Shown here piece after piece: positions 14,522 through 20,312 of a stretch of 20,312 bases of DNA (position 1 is the stretch's first letter; every line of letters begins with the position of its first letter). The stretch is from Chloroflexota bacterium (lineage in GTDB: Bacteria; Chloroflexota; Dehalococcoidia; Dehalococcoidales; UBA2162), in contig JACQOM010000148.1 in assembly GCA_016202525.1 (NCBI GenBank), forward strand, positions 1 through 20,312, in the 5' to 3' direction. The position numbers and the translations under genes are program-made. The notes under the pieces were generated by a model. That model had not been told where the DNA came from. It did not search any database and saw only the letters and a program-made list of their open reading frames with translations.

Positions 14522-15616
14522 TTATTGGATTGCCTTGAAAATTTCTGGTTGTTCCGGGCCTTCAATGATGAGCTCGGCTACCGCTCCTCTATCAATGGCA
14601 CGAGTCAGAGTGTGGTCGACCAGAAGATATTTCCCGGGTACTTCGGCTTTGAATTCTACCATGACCGCGCCACCAGCGGGGACAAGAGTGGTTTGCACAT
14701 TCCGCCGTGGAGGCGAAATGATATCGCCTTCTAGATAAACTTTATCAAAGATGCCGCCAATCAGGTGCAGGCTGGAAGGGATGAACGTACCCGCGCCAAA
14801 GAAAATGCGGATTGTCTCGCCGGTTTTTGCCTTTAGGACATGTTCTCCGGTAAGTGCTCCTACCCGACCATTAAAGACGAAGTACTCGGGACGTTCCTCT
14901 TTTAATTTGGCTAAACTAAACTCCTGATGGCCTTTTTCAGCGACTCCGCCCTTAGTATAGAATTCGCTCTGCACAACATAAAATTCCCGGTCAACCGGCG
15001 GCAACCCTTCTTTCGGCTCAACGAGGATTAAGCCGTACTGTCCGTTAGCAATGTGGGTAGGGATATGGGGACTAGCGCAATGATACACATAGAGACCGGG
15101 GCGAGTTGCTTTGAATTGAAAGGCCTTAGTTTCACCGGTAGCGACCTGCATGACCATTGCGCCACCACCGGGACCAACTACCGCATGGAGGTCAATAGAA
15201 TGCGTTTCATGCCCAGCCAGAAAATGTTCCATGGTTGACATGGTTGACATGTCCATCCCATCGCTCTCATCAGTGTGAGTGAGGCGAATGACCACTGTGT
15301 CCCCTTCTTTTACCCTAATGAAGGGACCCGGTACGGTACCGTTATAGGTCCAGTATTCATAGGTTACCCCTGACATCAGTTCAGCGATAACCTCTTTGGT
15401 CTGTAGTTCAACCACCACCGTAGTATTTTCTTTCCGTGAAATAGGTGGCGGGATGTTGTCTGGCTGGTAGCTAATATCAGCGGCCGTTACCGCCTTCGCC
15501 GGAAGCACCATCTCCTGAGACGGCGTGGTCTCTTTCGGCGGTGCCAATGTACAGGCCGTCACCAGGATGCTTACCAGTAGTGTTATCACAAAAAAAGTCT
15601 TGCTCATCTTCACCAT
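14522..15616 (-). CDS. Copper nitrite reductase-like multicopper oxidase, lipoprotein
   Basis: A 364-residue two-cupredoxin protein of the NirK/AniA type. A signal peptide ends in VTAC, so Cys22 should be lipidated and the enzyme face outward. Type-1 copper ligands: His139 (HSID), Cys180 (YHCASP) and His188 (PTHIANG). Type-2 copper ligands: His144 (DLHAV), His179 and His335 (VDHTLTRA). The catalytic pair seen in nitrite reductases also appears: Asp142, and His284 in SSLHLIGG. The type-1 axial Met is replaced by Gln193 (ANGQYG instead of ANGMYG). A Met/His-rich insert (121-137, MDMSTMSTMEHFLAGH) precedes the first ligand. The likely reaction is nitrite to nitric oxide, but another oxidase role is possible. 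Start: ATG at 15616, with a second ATG three codons in. A terminator separates it from the lipoprotein gene upstream. Confidence 0.85.
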   Translation of the reverse strand: MVKMSKTFFVITLLVSILVTACTLAPPKETTPSQEMVLPAKAVTAADISYQPDNIPPPISRKENTTVVVELQTKEVIAELMSGVTYEYWTYNGTVPGPFIRVKEGDTVVIRLTHTDESDGMDMSTMSTMEHFLAGHETHSIDLHAVVGPGGGAMVMQVATGETKAFQFKATRPGLYVYHCASPHIPTHIANGQYGLILVEPKEGLPPVDREFYVVQSEFYTKGGVAEKGHQEFSLAKLKEERPEYFVFNGRVGALTGEHVLKAKTGETIRIFFGAGTFIPSSLHLIGGIFDKVYLEGDIISPPRRNVQTTLVPAGGAVMVEFKAEVPGKYLLVDHTLTRAIDRGAVAELIIEGPEQPEIFKAIQ

Positions 15617-15671
15617 CTTTCTTCAATCCCTCACCGATTCGTAACAAGATAAGACCTTGCAAGCAGTGGTT

Positions 15672-15730
15672 AAAAGAAAAAGTCAAGGCGGCCGTAGTTC
15701 CACTACAGACTGCTATCCGGCTGCCTTGAC
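15672..15730 (-). terminator. Rho-independent terminator after the small lipoprotein gene
   Basis: Inverted repeat 15682-15694 with 15718-15730 (13 bases, one mismatch). On the minus strand the hairpin is followed by TTTTTCTTTT. A small inner hairpin (TAGT/ACTA) lies in the loop. It stops transcription from the 15753-16178 gene before the copper oxidase gene. The reverse direction has a weaker T run. Confidence 0.75.
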
Positions 15731-15752
15731 AATTTTCCGCAATAAATCAGCC

Positions 15753-16178
15753 TCAGGGCTTGATGGCTTTTTTCTCCGCCGGGCTAATGAAATAGAGATG
15801 GAGGTCCCAGTGAGCTACCGTATAGCCTTCGTGTCCCTTAGGCAGGAAGCCGATATCCACATGGTTAATGGTTGCCCCCACGGGCATGTCGGCCATGGAT
15901 TTGAATGTCTCGAGTCCCGCGGGTGTGGGGATGCTCATATCCATCAAATCTTTCTCGGTATACATGTACTCCAGCCCAATTACTTTTCCCTTATACACCA
16001 GATATATAGGTCCCATGGGCATATTCTTGGGATTGGTCCAGTGCTCACCCATTGCCGGGACAACGTCAGATAGTTTTTGTGCGTCTTTAGGCAACGTTAC
16101 CTGCGGCGTAGCTTGAGCACAGGCCATCACCACCAGAATGGGTATCAACAGTAGAGCCATCAATAACACTTTTTTCAT
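15753..16178 (-). CDS. Small lipoprotein, possibly TTHB210-like (DUF5602)
   Basis: A 141-residue secreted protein with a signal peptide ending in VVMAC (Cys20 lipidation site). The mature part carries MGEHWTNPKNMPMGPIYLVY (split: MGEHW at 43-47 and PMGPIYLVYKGKVIG), GLEYMYTEKDL, and near the C-terminus INHVDIGFLPKGHEGY and HWDLHLYFI. These His- and Met-containing motifs resemble the TTHB210-like/DUF5602 proteins, whose function is unknown; I give that family with moderate confidence only. The conserved His residues could bind a metal, possibly copper in view of the neighbouring copper oxidase (inference). GAGGAGG precedes the ATG by six bases. It has its own promoter, a palindrome upstream and a terminator downstream, so it is a single-gene transcript. 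Confidence 0.75.
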   Translation of the reverse strand: MKKVLLMALLLIPILVVMACAQATPQVTLPKDAQKLSDVVPAMGEHWTNPKNMPMGPIYLVYKGKVIGLEYMYTEKDLMDMSIPTPAGLETFKSMADMPVGATINHVDIGFLPKGHEGYTVAHWDLHLYFISPAEKKAIKP

Positions 16179-16196
16179 GATACACCTCCTCGTGAG

Positions 16197-16224
16197 ATTA
16201 TAAAAATTGGGAGAAGGCTATCAT
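16197..16224 (-). promoter_or_regulatory. Promoter of the small lipoprotein gene
   Basis: Minus strand perfect TATAAT (16197-16202) with ATGATA (16219-16224) at a 16-base spacing. The -10 box ends 18 bases upstream of the ATG, so the leader is very short, yet it contains a strong ribosome binding site. Confidence 0.5.
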
Positions 16225-16240
16225 TTTTTTATTTGGGTGT

Positions 16241-16258
16241 ATACGACTTTTGTCGTAT
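16241..16258. promoter_or_regulatory. Perfect 7-4-7 palindrome, candidate operator
   Basis: ATACGAC-TTTT-GTCGTAT, a perfect inverted repeat centred about 25 bases upstream of the -35 box of the small lipoprotein promoter (near -60). The inner 5-4-5 spacing (ACGAC-N4-GTCGT) is that of CRP/FNR-family sites, but the sequence is not the FNR consensus. An activator site for the lipoprotein gene is the simplest reading; a terminator is unlikely because no coding gene ends here. Confidence 0.45.
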
Positions 16259-16394
16259 TCTCTGATAGAGGTACCAAGCCGCACATGACAACGAGTACTA
16301 CACTGGGAAATGGTCACTGTCTGCTCAGATGACGAAGGAAATCACAATCGTCAGTTTTGTATAATAGCCGGATGGCGTATCACACATGGCGAAA

Positions 16395-16443
16395 AATATT
16401 CCCCATTTGTCATACGGACTCCTACAGTTTATAATTCGATATA
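16395..16443 (+). promoter_or_regulatory. Duplicated 49-bp promoter block, copy 2
   Basis: TTGTCA (16407-16412), 17 bases, perfect TATAAT (16430-16435), 42 bases before the ATG of the nitrilase-family gene. It is 47 of 49 identical to 7324-7372. The surrounding sequence on either side is unrelated to copy 1. Confidence 0.75.
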
Positions 16444-16477
16444 CTCTGGTCAAAAATAGTCGAGTCGAGGTGAAGTG

Positions 16478-17335
16478 ATGAAGGACAAGGTGAAAATCGC
16501 CGGGGTCCAGATGAATCCTGAAATAATGGCTAATAGGAAGAACCTGGATAAAATATTGAAGGAAACCAGGCTGGCGGCGGCTAGGGGGGCTGACCTGGTC
16601 GTCTTTCCTGAGTGCGCTCTGCCCGGTTATGTCTATGCCAGCCGGGAAGAGGCGATGCCCTACATGGAGACCATTCCCGGTCCCAGCACCGAGAAGATAG
16701 CCGTTTGCTGCCGGGAGCTTGGCGTGCATGTCGTTTTTGGTCTTTTGGAAAAGGACGGCGCTCAGTGCTTCAATGCCGCCGTTCTGGTGGGGCCGCAGGG
16801 ACTGGTAGGAAAATACCGCAAGAACCACCTCCCGTTCCTGGGTATCGACCGCTTCGTCGACCACGGTAATGAGCCTTTCCAGGTGTATTCTACGCCCATC
16901 GGCAATCTCGGTCTGCATATCTGCTACGATACCAATTTCCCGGAGTGCGCCCGCATCATGACGCTGATGGGGGCGGATATCCTGGTACTGCCGACCAACT
17001 GGCCGGACGGGCGGGGAATGATTGCCCGCTATGTCATCAACTCCCGTGCTTTTGAGAACAAGGTGCATTTTGTGGCAGTCGACCGCGTCGGCACCGAGCG
17101 CGGTGCCAAGTTCCTGGGCAACAGCAAAATCGTCGATTGCTGGGGGAATACACTGGCCGAGGCCGGCAAGGAAGATGAAGAGGTTATCTACGGCGAGGTC
17201 AATCTGGCAGAGGCGAGGCAGAAAAAGATGGTCTTCAAGCCCGGCGAGTTCGAGATGGACTTTATCGAGGACCGGCACCCGCAACTGTACGGTCAAATCA
17301 CCGCCGCTAAGAAAGTTAAATCCAGGGCTAAATAG
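16478..17335 (+). CDS. Carbon-nitrogen hydrolase (nitrilase superfamily)
   Basis: A 285-residue cytoplasmic amidohydrolase that should cleave a non-peptide C-N bond (amide, carbamoyl or nitrile) through a Cys acyl-enzyme. The catalytic triad is complete: Glu45 (FPECALPGY), Lys115 (KYRKNHLP) and Cys149 (LHICYDTNFPE). The length is normal for stand-alone family members. The frame is open from a GTG at 16475, but the ATG at 16478 has a GAGG seven bases upstream and is preferred. Its 49-base promoter block is shared with the NYN gene. The specific substrate is not evident; the AMP-forming ligase that follows 200 bases downstream could act in the same pathway, but a palindromic repeat lies between them, so an operon is not certain. 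Confidence 0.93.
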   Translation: MKDKVKIAGVQMNPEIMANRKNLDKILKETRLAAARGADLVVFPECALPGYVYASREEAMPYMETIPGPSTEKIAVCCRELGVHVVFGLLEKDGAQCFNAAVLVGPQGLVGKYRKNHLPFLGIDRFVDHGNEPFQVYSTPIGNLGLHICYDTNFPECARIMTLMGADILVLPTNWPDGRGMIARYVINSRAFENKVHFVAVDRVGTERGAKFLGNSKIVDCWGNTLAEAGKEDEEVIYGEVNLAEARQKKMVFKPGEFEMDFIEDRHPQLYGQITAAKKVKSRAK

Positions 17336-17371
17336 TCTGTGGGCTGGGAAAGCGCTTTTTATGGTTGGTAC

Positions 17372-17483
17372 TGTCATTGCGAGACCATCCCGACTTTGTC
17401 GGGAGGCGAAGCAATCCGTGTGGCGGGGAAAGGACCCCCCGCTCCTCCGGGATTGCCACGTCGCTGCGCTCCTCGCAATGACA
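17372..17483. repeat. 112-bp palindromic repeat element (TGTCATTGCGAG type)
   Basis: Perfect 12-base terminal inverted repeats, TGTCATTGCGAG (17372-17383) and CTCGCAATGACA (17472-17483). Between them are a nested hairpin (TCCCGAC-TTT-GTCGGGA, 17388-17404) and GAAGCAATCC / GGGATTGCCACG arms. It encodes nothing. This is a familiar class of MITE-like intergenic repeat seen in many environmental bacterial genomes. A half copy is at 5006-5033. Confidence 0.88.
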
Positions 17484-17537
17484 ACGATGATTTGACATAA
17501 TGTTGGAGATAAATAACTAGCGAGCGGGGTAGAATAC

Positions 17538-19322
17538 GTGTCTGAATATGATGCCGAGTTATATAATCTCAGCACCGGACAACCGGTTACCTCATTAGTC
17601 CGTTTTTCCTCGCCTCTGGACGAGTACCGGGCGGCTTTCGCCAAGCGTAAGCAGCCTTTCCTGAATTACTATACGTTTCCCCAGGGCAACACCGAGAAGC
17701 GCAGTCTGACGCGTGGCCAGTTCTGGGACATGGCCTGCTCGGCGGTGGCCTGTTTCCGAGAGCATGATATGGCCAAAGGCGACCGCTTTATGCTGGGCTT
17801 TTCGGGCAACAGTTTATACGACCTGGTATTCAGGCTGGCGGCGGTGCTGGTGGGCTGTGTGCCGGTGACCATTAACTGGCAGGCGGATGATAACGAGCAC
17901 ATTATTTATAAGACACGGCTGACCGGCGCCGGACTGATAGTCCATGATGAAGGCTTTGCCGGTACGGCGGCAAAGATAAGGCCTGATTTGCCCCGCGTTC
18001 AGTTTTTTGAGGCCAGCCAGATTGAGAGTTACTCAACAGGCAATCCGTCGAGCTACCCGGAGCTAAACTACGATGACGAAAAGCTGATTATTTTTACCTC
18101 AGGGACTACCGGCAAACCCAAGGGAGTCAGCTTATCACACCGGAGTTATCTGGCGACCCGGCTTACCTTCGAGCAATATTTCGCTATGTCGGAGAGCACG
18201 CCGTTAGACCTGCTGCTGGTCAATCCATTGCACCACGCCAATTCCTCAGCGCTGACCGACCTGGGCCTGCGGCGGGAAGGCGCCGTAATCCATCTACTGG
18301 AAAGGTACACTACCGCCTTCTGGAAAATACTCATCGACGTCGCCCGTCATAAGCGTGAGTTGCTGGTTACCTCGCTGGTCTCGAGACATATCGATTTCCT
18401 GGAGTCGCTGGCTACTCAATCCTCCGGCGGAAGGACATCTGTCGAAGAAGCTGAGATTAAGGGGGCACTGGCGAAGACGGAGATTCTTATCGGTTCGGCG
18501 CCGGTCGGTCCTACCACGGTAGGGCGCATCGTGAAGTTCAGCGGCCGTCCGCCATTGGTGCGTTTCGGTGCCACCGAGACCTGTCTGCAGATGATGGCGA
18601 CGCCGAGGACATGGCCACAGGACGCACTGATGAAAGCCTTCAATGCCGGCTGGGCGCACCGCCATAATGGTGAAGAAACGAGCGGTTACTATATCGGGCG
18701 GGAGCATTTCCCATTTACGCGGGTTAAAGTGGTTAAAGCTATCGAGCCGGGCAGCAGCGACTATTTCCGTCCCTGTGAAATCGGTGAGCCGGGTTATCTC
18801 ATTACCCAGGGGCCCAACCTGATGACTGGTTATGTCGGCGATGCTGAAGCCACGCGCGAGGTTTTCCGGGAAGGGTGGTACACCGGACTCAGGGATATCG
18901 TCTTTACTTTGAAGAACAAAAAGGACGGGCAGCTTGATTACTACTGGCTGTCACGGGACTCGGCGCTGCTGATTCGCGGCGGGGCTAACTATGCCTACGA
19001 CCAGATTGCCGCCGAGCTGTCCAGAGTCCTGCGGGAAGACTTTCAATTACAGCCTGACCAGTTCAGTCTGGCGGTCATCGGTCTCAGGCTGGAGAGCGAG
19101 CATGAAGATAGCTGCTGTGTTACTATCGAGCTTAACCGGGAAGCAGGGGGCATAGAATCACGGTTACAAGCTGATTTTAAGGCAGCCGCCGCCGGGAAAG
19201 TTTCCAAAGGTGCCCGGCCGGACCATGTCCGCTTCGGCCGTATTCCTCTGAATTTTAAGGGTGCGGTGCTCTATCCCCAGCTGAAGCAGGAATTTCTGGA
19301 CTGGCTCAAGAGCAAAACATAA
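17538..19322 (+). CDS. AMP-forming acyl-CoA synthetase-like (adenylate-forming) enzyme
   Basis: A 594-residue ANL-superfamily enzyme that should activate a carboxylic acid with ATP to an acyl-adenylate, then usually form a CoA thioester. Core motifs: phosphate loop IIFTSGTTGKPKGV (184-197), FGATET (343-348) for ATP and substrate binding, GWYTGLRD (446-453) in place of the usual YxTGD, and RGGANYAYDQIAAEL (480-494) at the hinge. The usual C-terminal PxTxxGK segment is replaced by NFKGAVLYPQLKQ, where the Lys before Gly may be the catalytic Lys. The acid substrate is unknown. The start is a GTG at 17538 with a GGGG-type ribosome binding site; no better start is nearby. A TTGACA lies at 17492-17497, but no matching -10 box was found. 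Confidence 0.88.
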   Translation: MSEYDAELYNLSTGQPVTSLVRFSSPLDEYRAAFAKRKQPFLNYYTFPQGNTEKRSLTRGQFWDMACSAVACFREHDMAKGDRFMLGFSGNSLYDLVFRLAAVLVGCVPVTINWQADDNEHIIYKTRLTGAGLIVHDEGFAGTAAKIRPDLPRVQFFEASQIESYSTGNPSSYPELNYDDEKLIIFTSGTTGKPKGVSLSHRSYLATRLTFEQYFAMSESTPLDLLLVNPLHHANSSALTDLGLRREGAVIHLLERYTTAFWKILIDVARHKRELLVTSLVSRHIDFLESLATQSSGGRTSVEEAEIKGALAKTEILIGSAPVGPTTVGRIVKFSGRPPLVRFGATETCLQMMATPRTWPQDALMKAFNAGWAHRHNGEETSGYYIGREHFPFTRVKVVKAIEPGSSDYFRPCEIGEPGYLITQGPNLMTGYVGDAEATREVFREGWYTGLRDIVFTLKNKKDGQLDYYWLSRDSALLIRGGANYAYDQIAAELSRVLREDFQLQPDQFSLAVIGLRLESEHEDSCCVTIELNREAGGIESRLQADFKAAAAGKVSKGARPDHVRFGRIPLNFKGAVLYPQLKQEFLDWLKSKT

Positions 19323-19346
19323 TCGGTTTCGGTGTCTCCCTACTGG

Positions 19347-19811
19347 TTAGATTTTGCCCGCGTTCTCAAACTGTTCAGCGACGAAAGAGCCGGTGTTTAC
19401 CATCAGGGGTATGGTCGTCACCGCAAAGAACCGGACGGCTTCTGTCTTGCCGGTATTGAAGTGCTGGTGAACGGCCATCGGCGGGATGGTAATGACATCG
19501 CCCTTTTTCCATTCGTACTTGGTGCCATCGACCACAGTGTAGCCCTGGCCCTGGATAATCATAATGATGGCTTCCATATTATGCTTGTGCTTGCCGCTCT
19601 TCCAGCCCACCGGTATCTCGCGGATAAATGAGCTAATCTGTTTATTGGAAAAACCAAACTTGGGATTGATTACCTGTGCTGTAGTCCCTGTTTCATTGGT
19701 CTCGAATTTCAATTCCTCGCTCTTCATGACCAGGCGAGATTTCTTCCATTGTTCCTCTACCTCTCGTGCCATTCTAGCGATGCCCTGTTGTGTGTCCGCA
19801 AGCTTTGCCAT
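19347..19811 (-). CDS. Cupin-domain protein
   Basis: A 154-residue protein with one conserved cupin barrel. Motif 1 is GWKSGKHKHNMEAIIMIIQG with metal-ligand positions His75, His77 and Glu80. Motif 2, PPMAVHQHFN, gives the fourth ligand His115. Residues 1-50 form a polar helical N-terminal region. Single-domain cupins of this kind bind Fe, Mn or Ni and serve as dioxygenases, isomerases or simple sensors, so no reaction can be assigned. AAGGAGG lies a rather long 12 bases before the ATG. It converges with the AMP-forming enzyme gene (24 bases between stops) and has a near-consensus promoter. Confidence 0.9.
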   Translation of the reverse strand: MAKLADTQQGIARMAREVEEQWKKSRLVMKSEELKFETNETGTTAQVINPKFGFSNKQISSFIREIPVGWKSGKHKHNMEAIIMIIQGQGYTVVDGTKYEWKKGDVITIPPMAVHQHFNTGKTEAVRFFAVTTIPLMVNTGSFVAEQFENAGKI

Positions 19812-19874
19812 CTTTTGTATATTCCTCCTTGATTCATATTTTGGTTTGACTGGCTCAGTGATGTTTTCCCTAGT

Positions 19875-19903
19875 ATTATCGTTGAGGCGTGACTGATTGT
19901 CAA
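19875..19903 (-). promoter_or_regulatory. Strong sigma-70-type promoter for the cupin gene
   Basis: Minus strand perfect TTGACA (19898-19903), 17-base spacer and GATAAT (19875-19880, 5 of 6). The leader to the ATG is about 57 bases. Confidence 0.7.
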
Positions 19904-19975
19904 CGACGCTGAGTTGTGGTTGATAAACTTATATTGTCCATATATGTTTAAGCTGGGAGTCAAACCTACTGTTTT

Positions 19976-20004
19976 TTGACTTACGCTATCTTCTATACTA
20001 AAGT
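19976..20004 (+). promoter_or_regulatory. Candidate promoter of rnpB with overlapping palindrome
   Basis: TTGACT (19976-19981) and TAAAGT (19999-20004) at 17 bases. The -10 region lies within a perfect palindrome CTATACT-AA-AGTATAG (19993-20008). The RNA would start close to 20010, which fits the 5' end expected for RNase P RNA. Confidence 0.5.
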
Positions 20005-20009
20005 ATAGG

Positions 20010-20312
20010 TGGAGTAAGTAAACCGGGTGACCGCCGCGGCTTTATGTCGGGGAGGAAAGTCCGAGCTTCACCAGGCAGGATGCTGGGTAACACCCAGGAG
20101 GGGCGACCCTACGGAGAGTGCCACAGAAACATACCGCCCCGACTCTGTCAGGGCAAGGGTGAAATGGTGGGGTAAGAGCCCACCGGTGGCTGGGTGACCA
20201 GCCGGCCGGGAAAACCCCATCCGGAGCAAGACCAAATAGGGGGATAAAGGGACGCCTGGCCCCGTCCCCGGGTTGGTCGCTTGACCCTTCCGGTAACGGA
20301 AGGGCTAGATAG
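20010..20312 (+). ncRNA. rnpB: RNase P RNA, class A (3' end cut off)
   Basis: Catalytic RNA of RNase P, which removes 5' leaders from pre-tRNAs. Conserved blocks are unmistakable: GGGGAGGAAAGTCCG (about 20049-20063), CACCCAGGAGGGGCGACC, ACAGAAACATACCGCC, CAAGGGTGAAATGGTGGGG with the following AGAGCCCACCGG, GGAGCAAGACCAAATAGGG, and the closing GGTTGGTCGCTTGA and AGATAG near the right edge. The P1-closing 3' strand lies beyond the window, so perhaps 20-40 bases are missing. The 5' end is inferred from the promoter and usual length and may be off by several bases. Confidence 0.93.

Noticed and set aside
16325..17644. Long minus-strand open frame (439 codons) opposite the nitrilase-family gene
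   Set aside because: It overlaps a gene with a complete catalytic triad and a good start, runs through the palindromic repeat, and its translation shows no family motif. It is a shadow of the plus-strand gene.

Overview
The window looks like part of a chromosome from an anaerobic bacterium, most probably of the Chloroflexota class Dehalococcoidia or a relative. This is inferred from moderate GC content, a tungsten-type aldehyde:ferredoxin oxidoreductase with a polyferredoxin, an ABC1 kinase, lipoprotein-rich surface functions, and a familiar palindromic intergenic repeat (TGTCATTGCGAG...). The taxonomic call is an inference; no marker gene was compared. The genes are mostly housekeeping or metabolic. 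There is no phage, transposase or CRISPR array.

Layout. 1-1863 (minus strand): 5' end of a monoacylglycerol-lipase-like hydrolase, a DUF212 membrane protein that seems to start at CTG, a cyclophilin-type lipoprotein, and a YprB-like DEDD exonuclease. 2080-3096 (+): a PdxA-family dehydrogenase. 3208-7208 (minus): an InlB B-repeat surface protein with a decayed extra repeat behind its stop, then an hsp20-ABC1 kinase pair. 7397-10561 (+): NYN-LOTUS RNase-like protein, a membrane PH-domain protein, and a zinc-ribbon protein with a very long coiled coil. 10578-14213 (minus): AOR, its four-cluster ferredoxin and a ChrA-type transporter. 14522-16178 (minus): a copper nitrite-reductase-like lipoprotein and a second small lipoprotein. 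16478-19322 (+): a nitrilase-family amidohydrolase and an AMP-forming acyl-CoA-synthetase-like enzyme. 19347-19811 (minus): a cupin. 20010-end (+): RNase P RNA, cut by the window edge.

The most unusual signals are not in the genes. (1) An ~84-bp sequence made of the last ~60 nt of pdxA, its stop codon and ~23 nt beyond occurs three times (3036, 8647, 14279). The second copy differs in its coding part only at synonymous positions. (2) A 49-bp block carrying a near-consensus promoter is duplicated (47/49 identical) in front of two unrelated genes 9 kb apart (NYN gene and nitrilase gene). (3) The InlB array continues in exact 213-bp register past the stop codon as a dead repeat, right beside one of the pdxA-tail copies, which suggests a rearrangement junction. 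(4) The copper enzyme carries Gln where the type-1 copper axial Met normally sits, plus a Met/His-rich insert. It lies beside a lipoprotein gene preceded by a perfect 7-4-7 palindrome. (5) The coiled-coil protein has an 11+11+15-residue super-repeat rather than heptads.

All promoter, operator and terminator calls are pattern matches by eye. All protein functions are from motif recognition without database searches.
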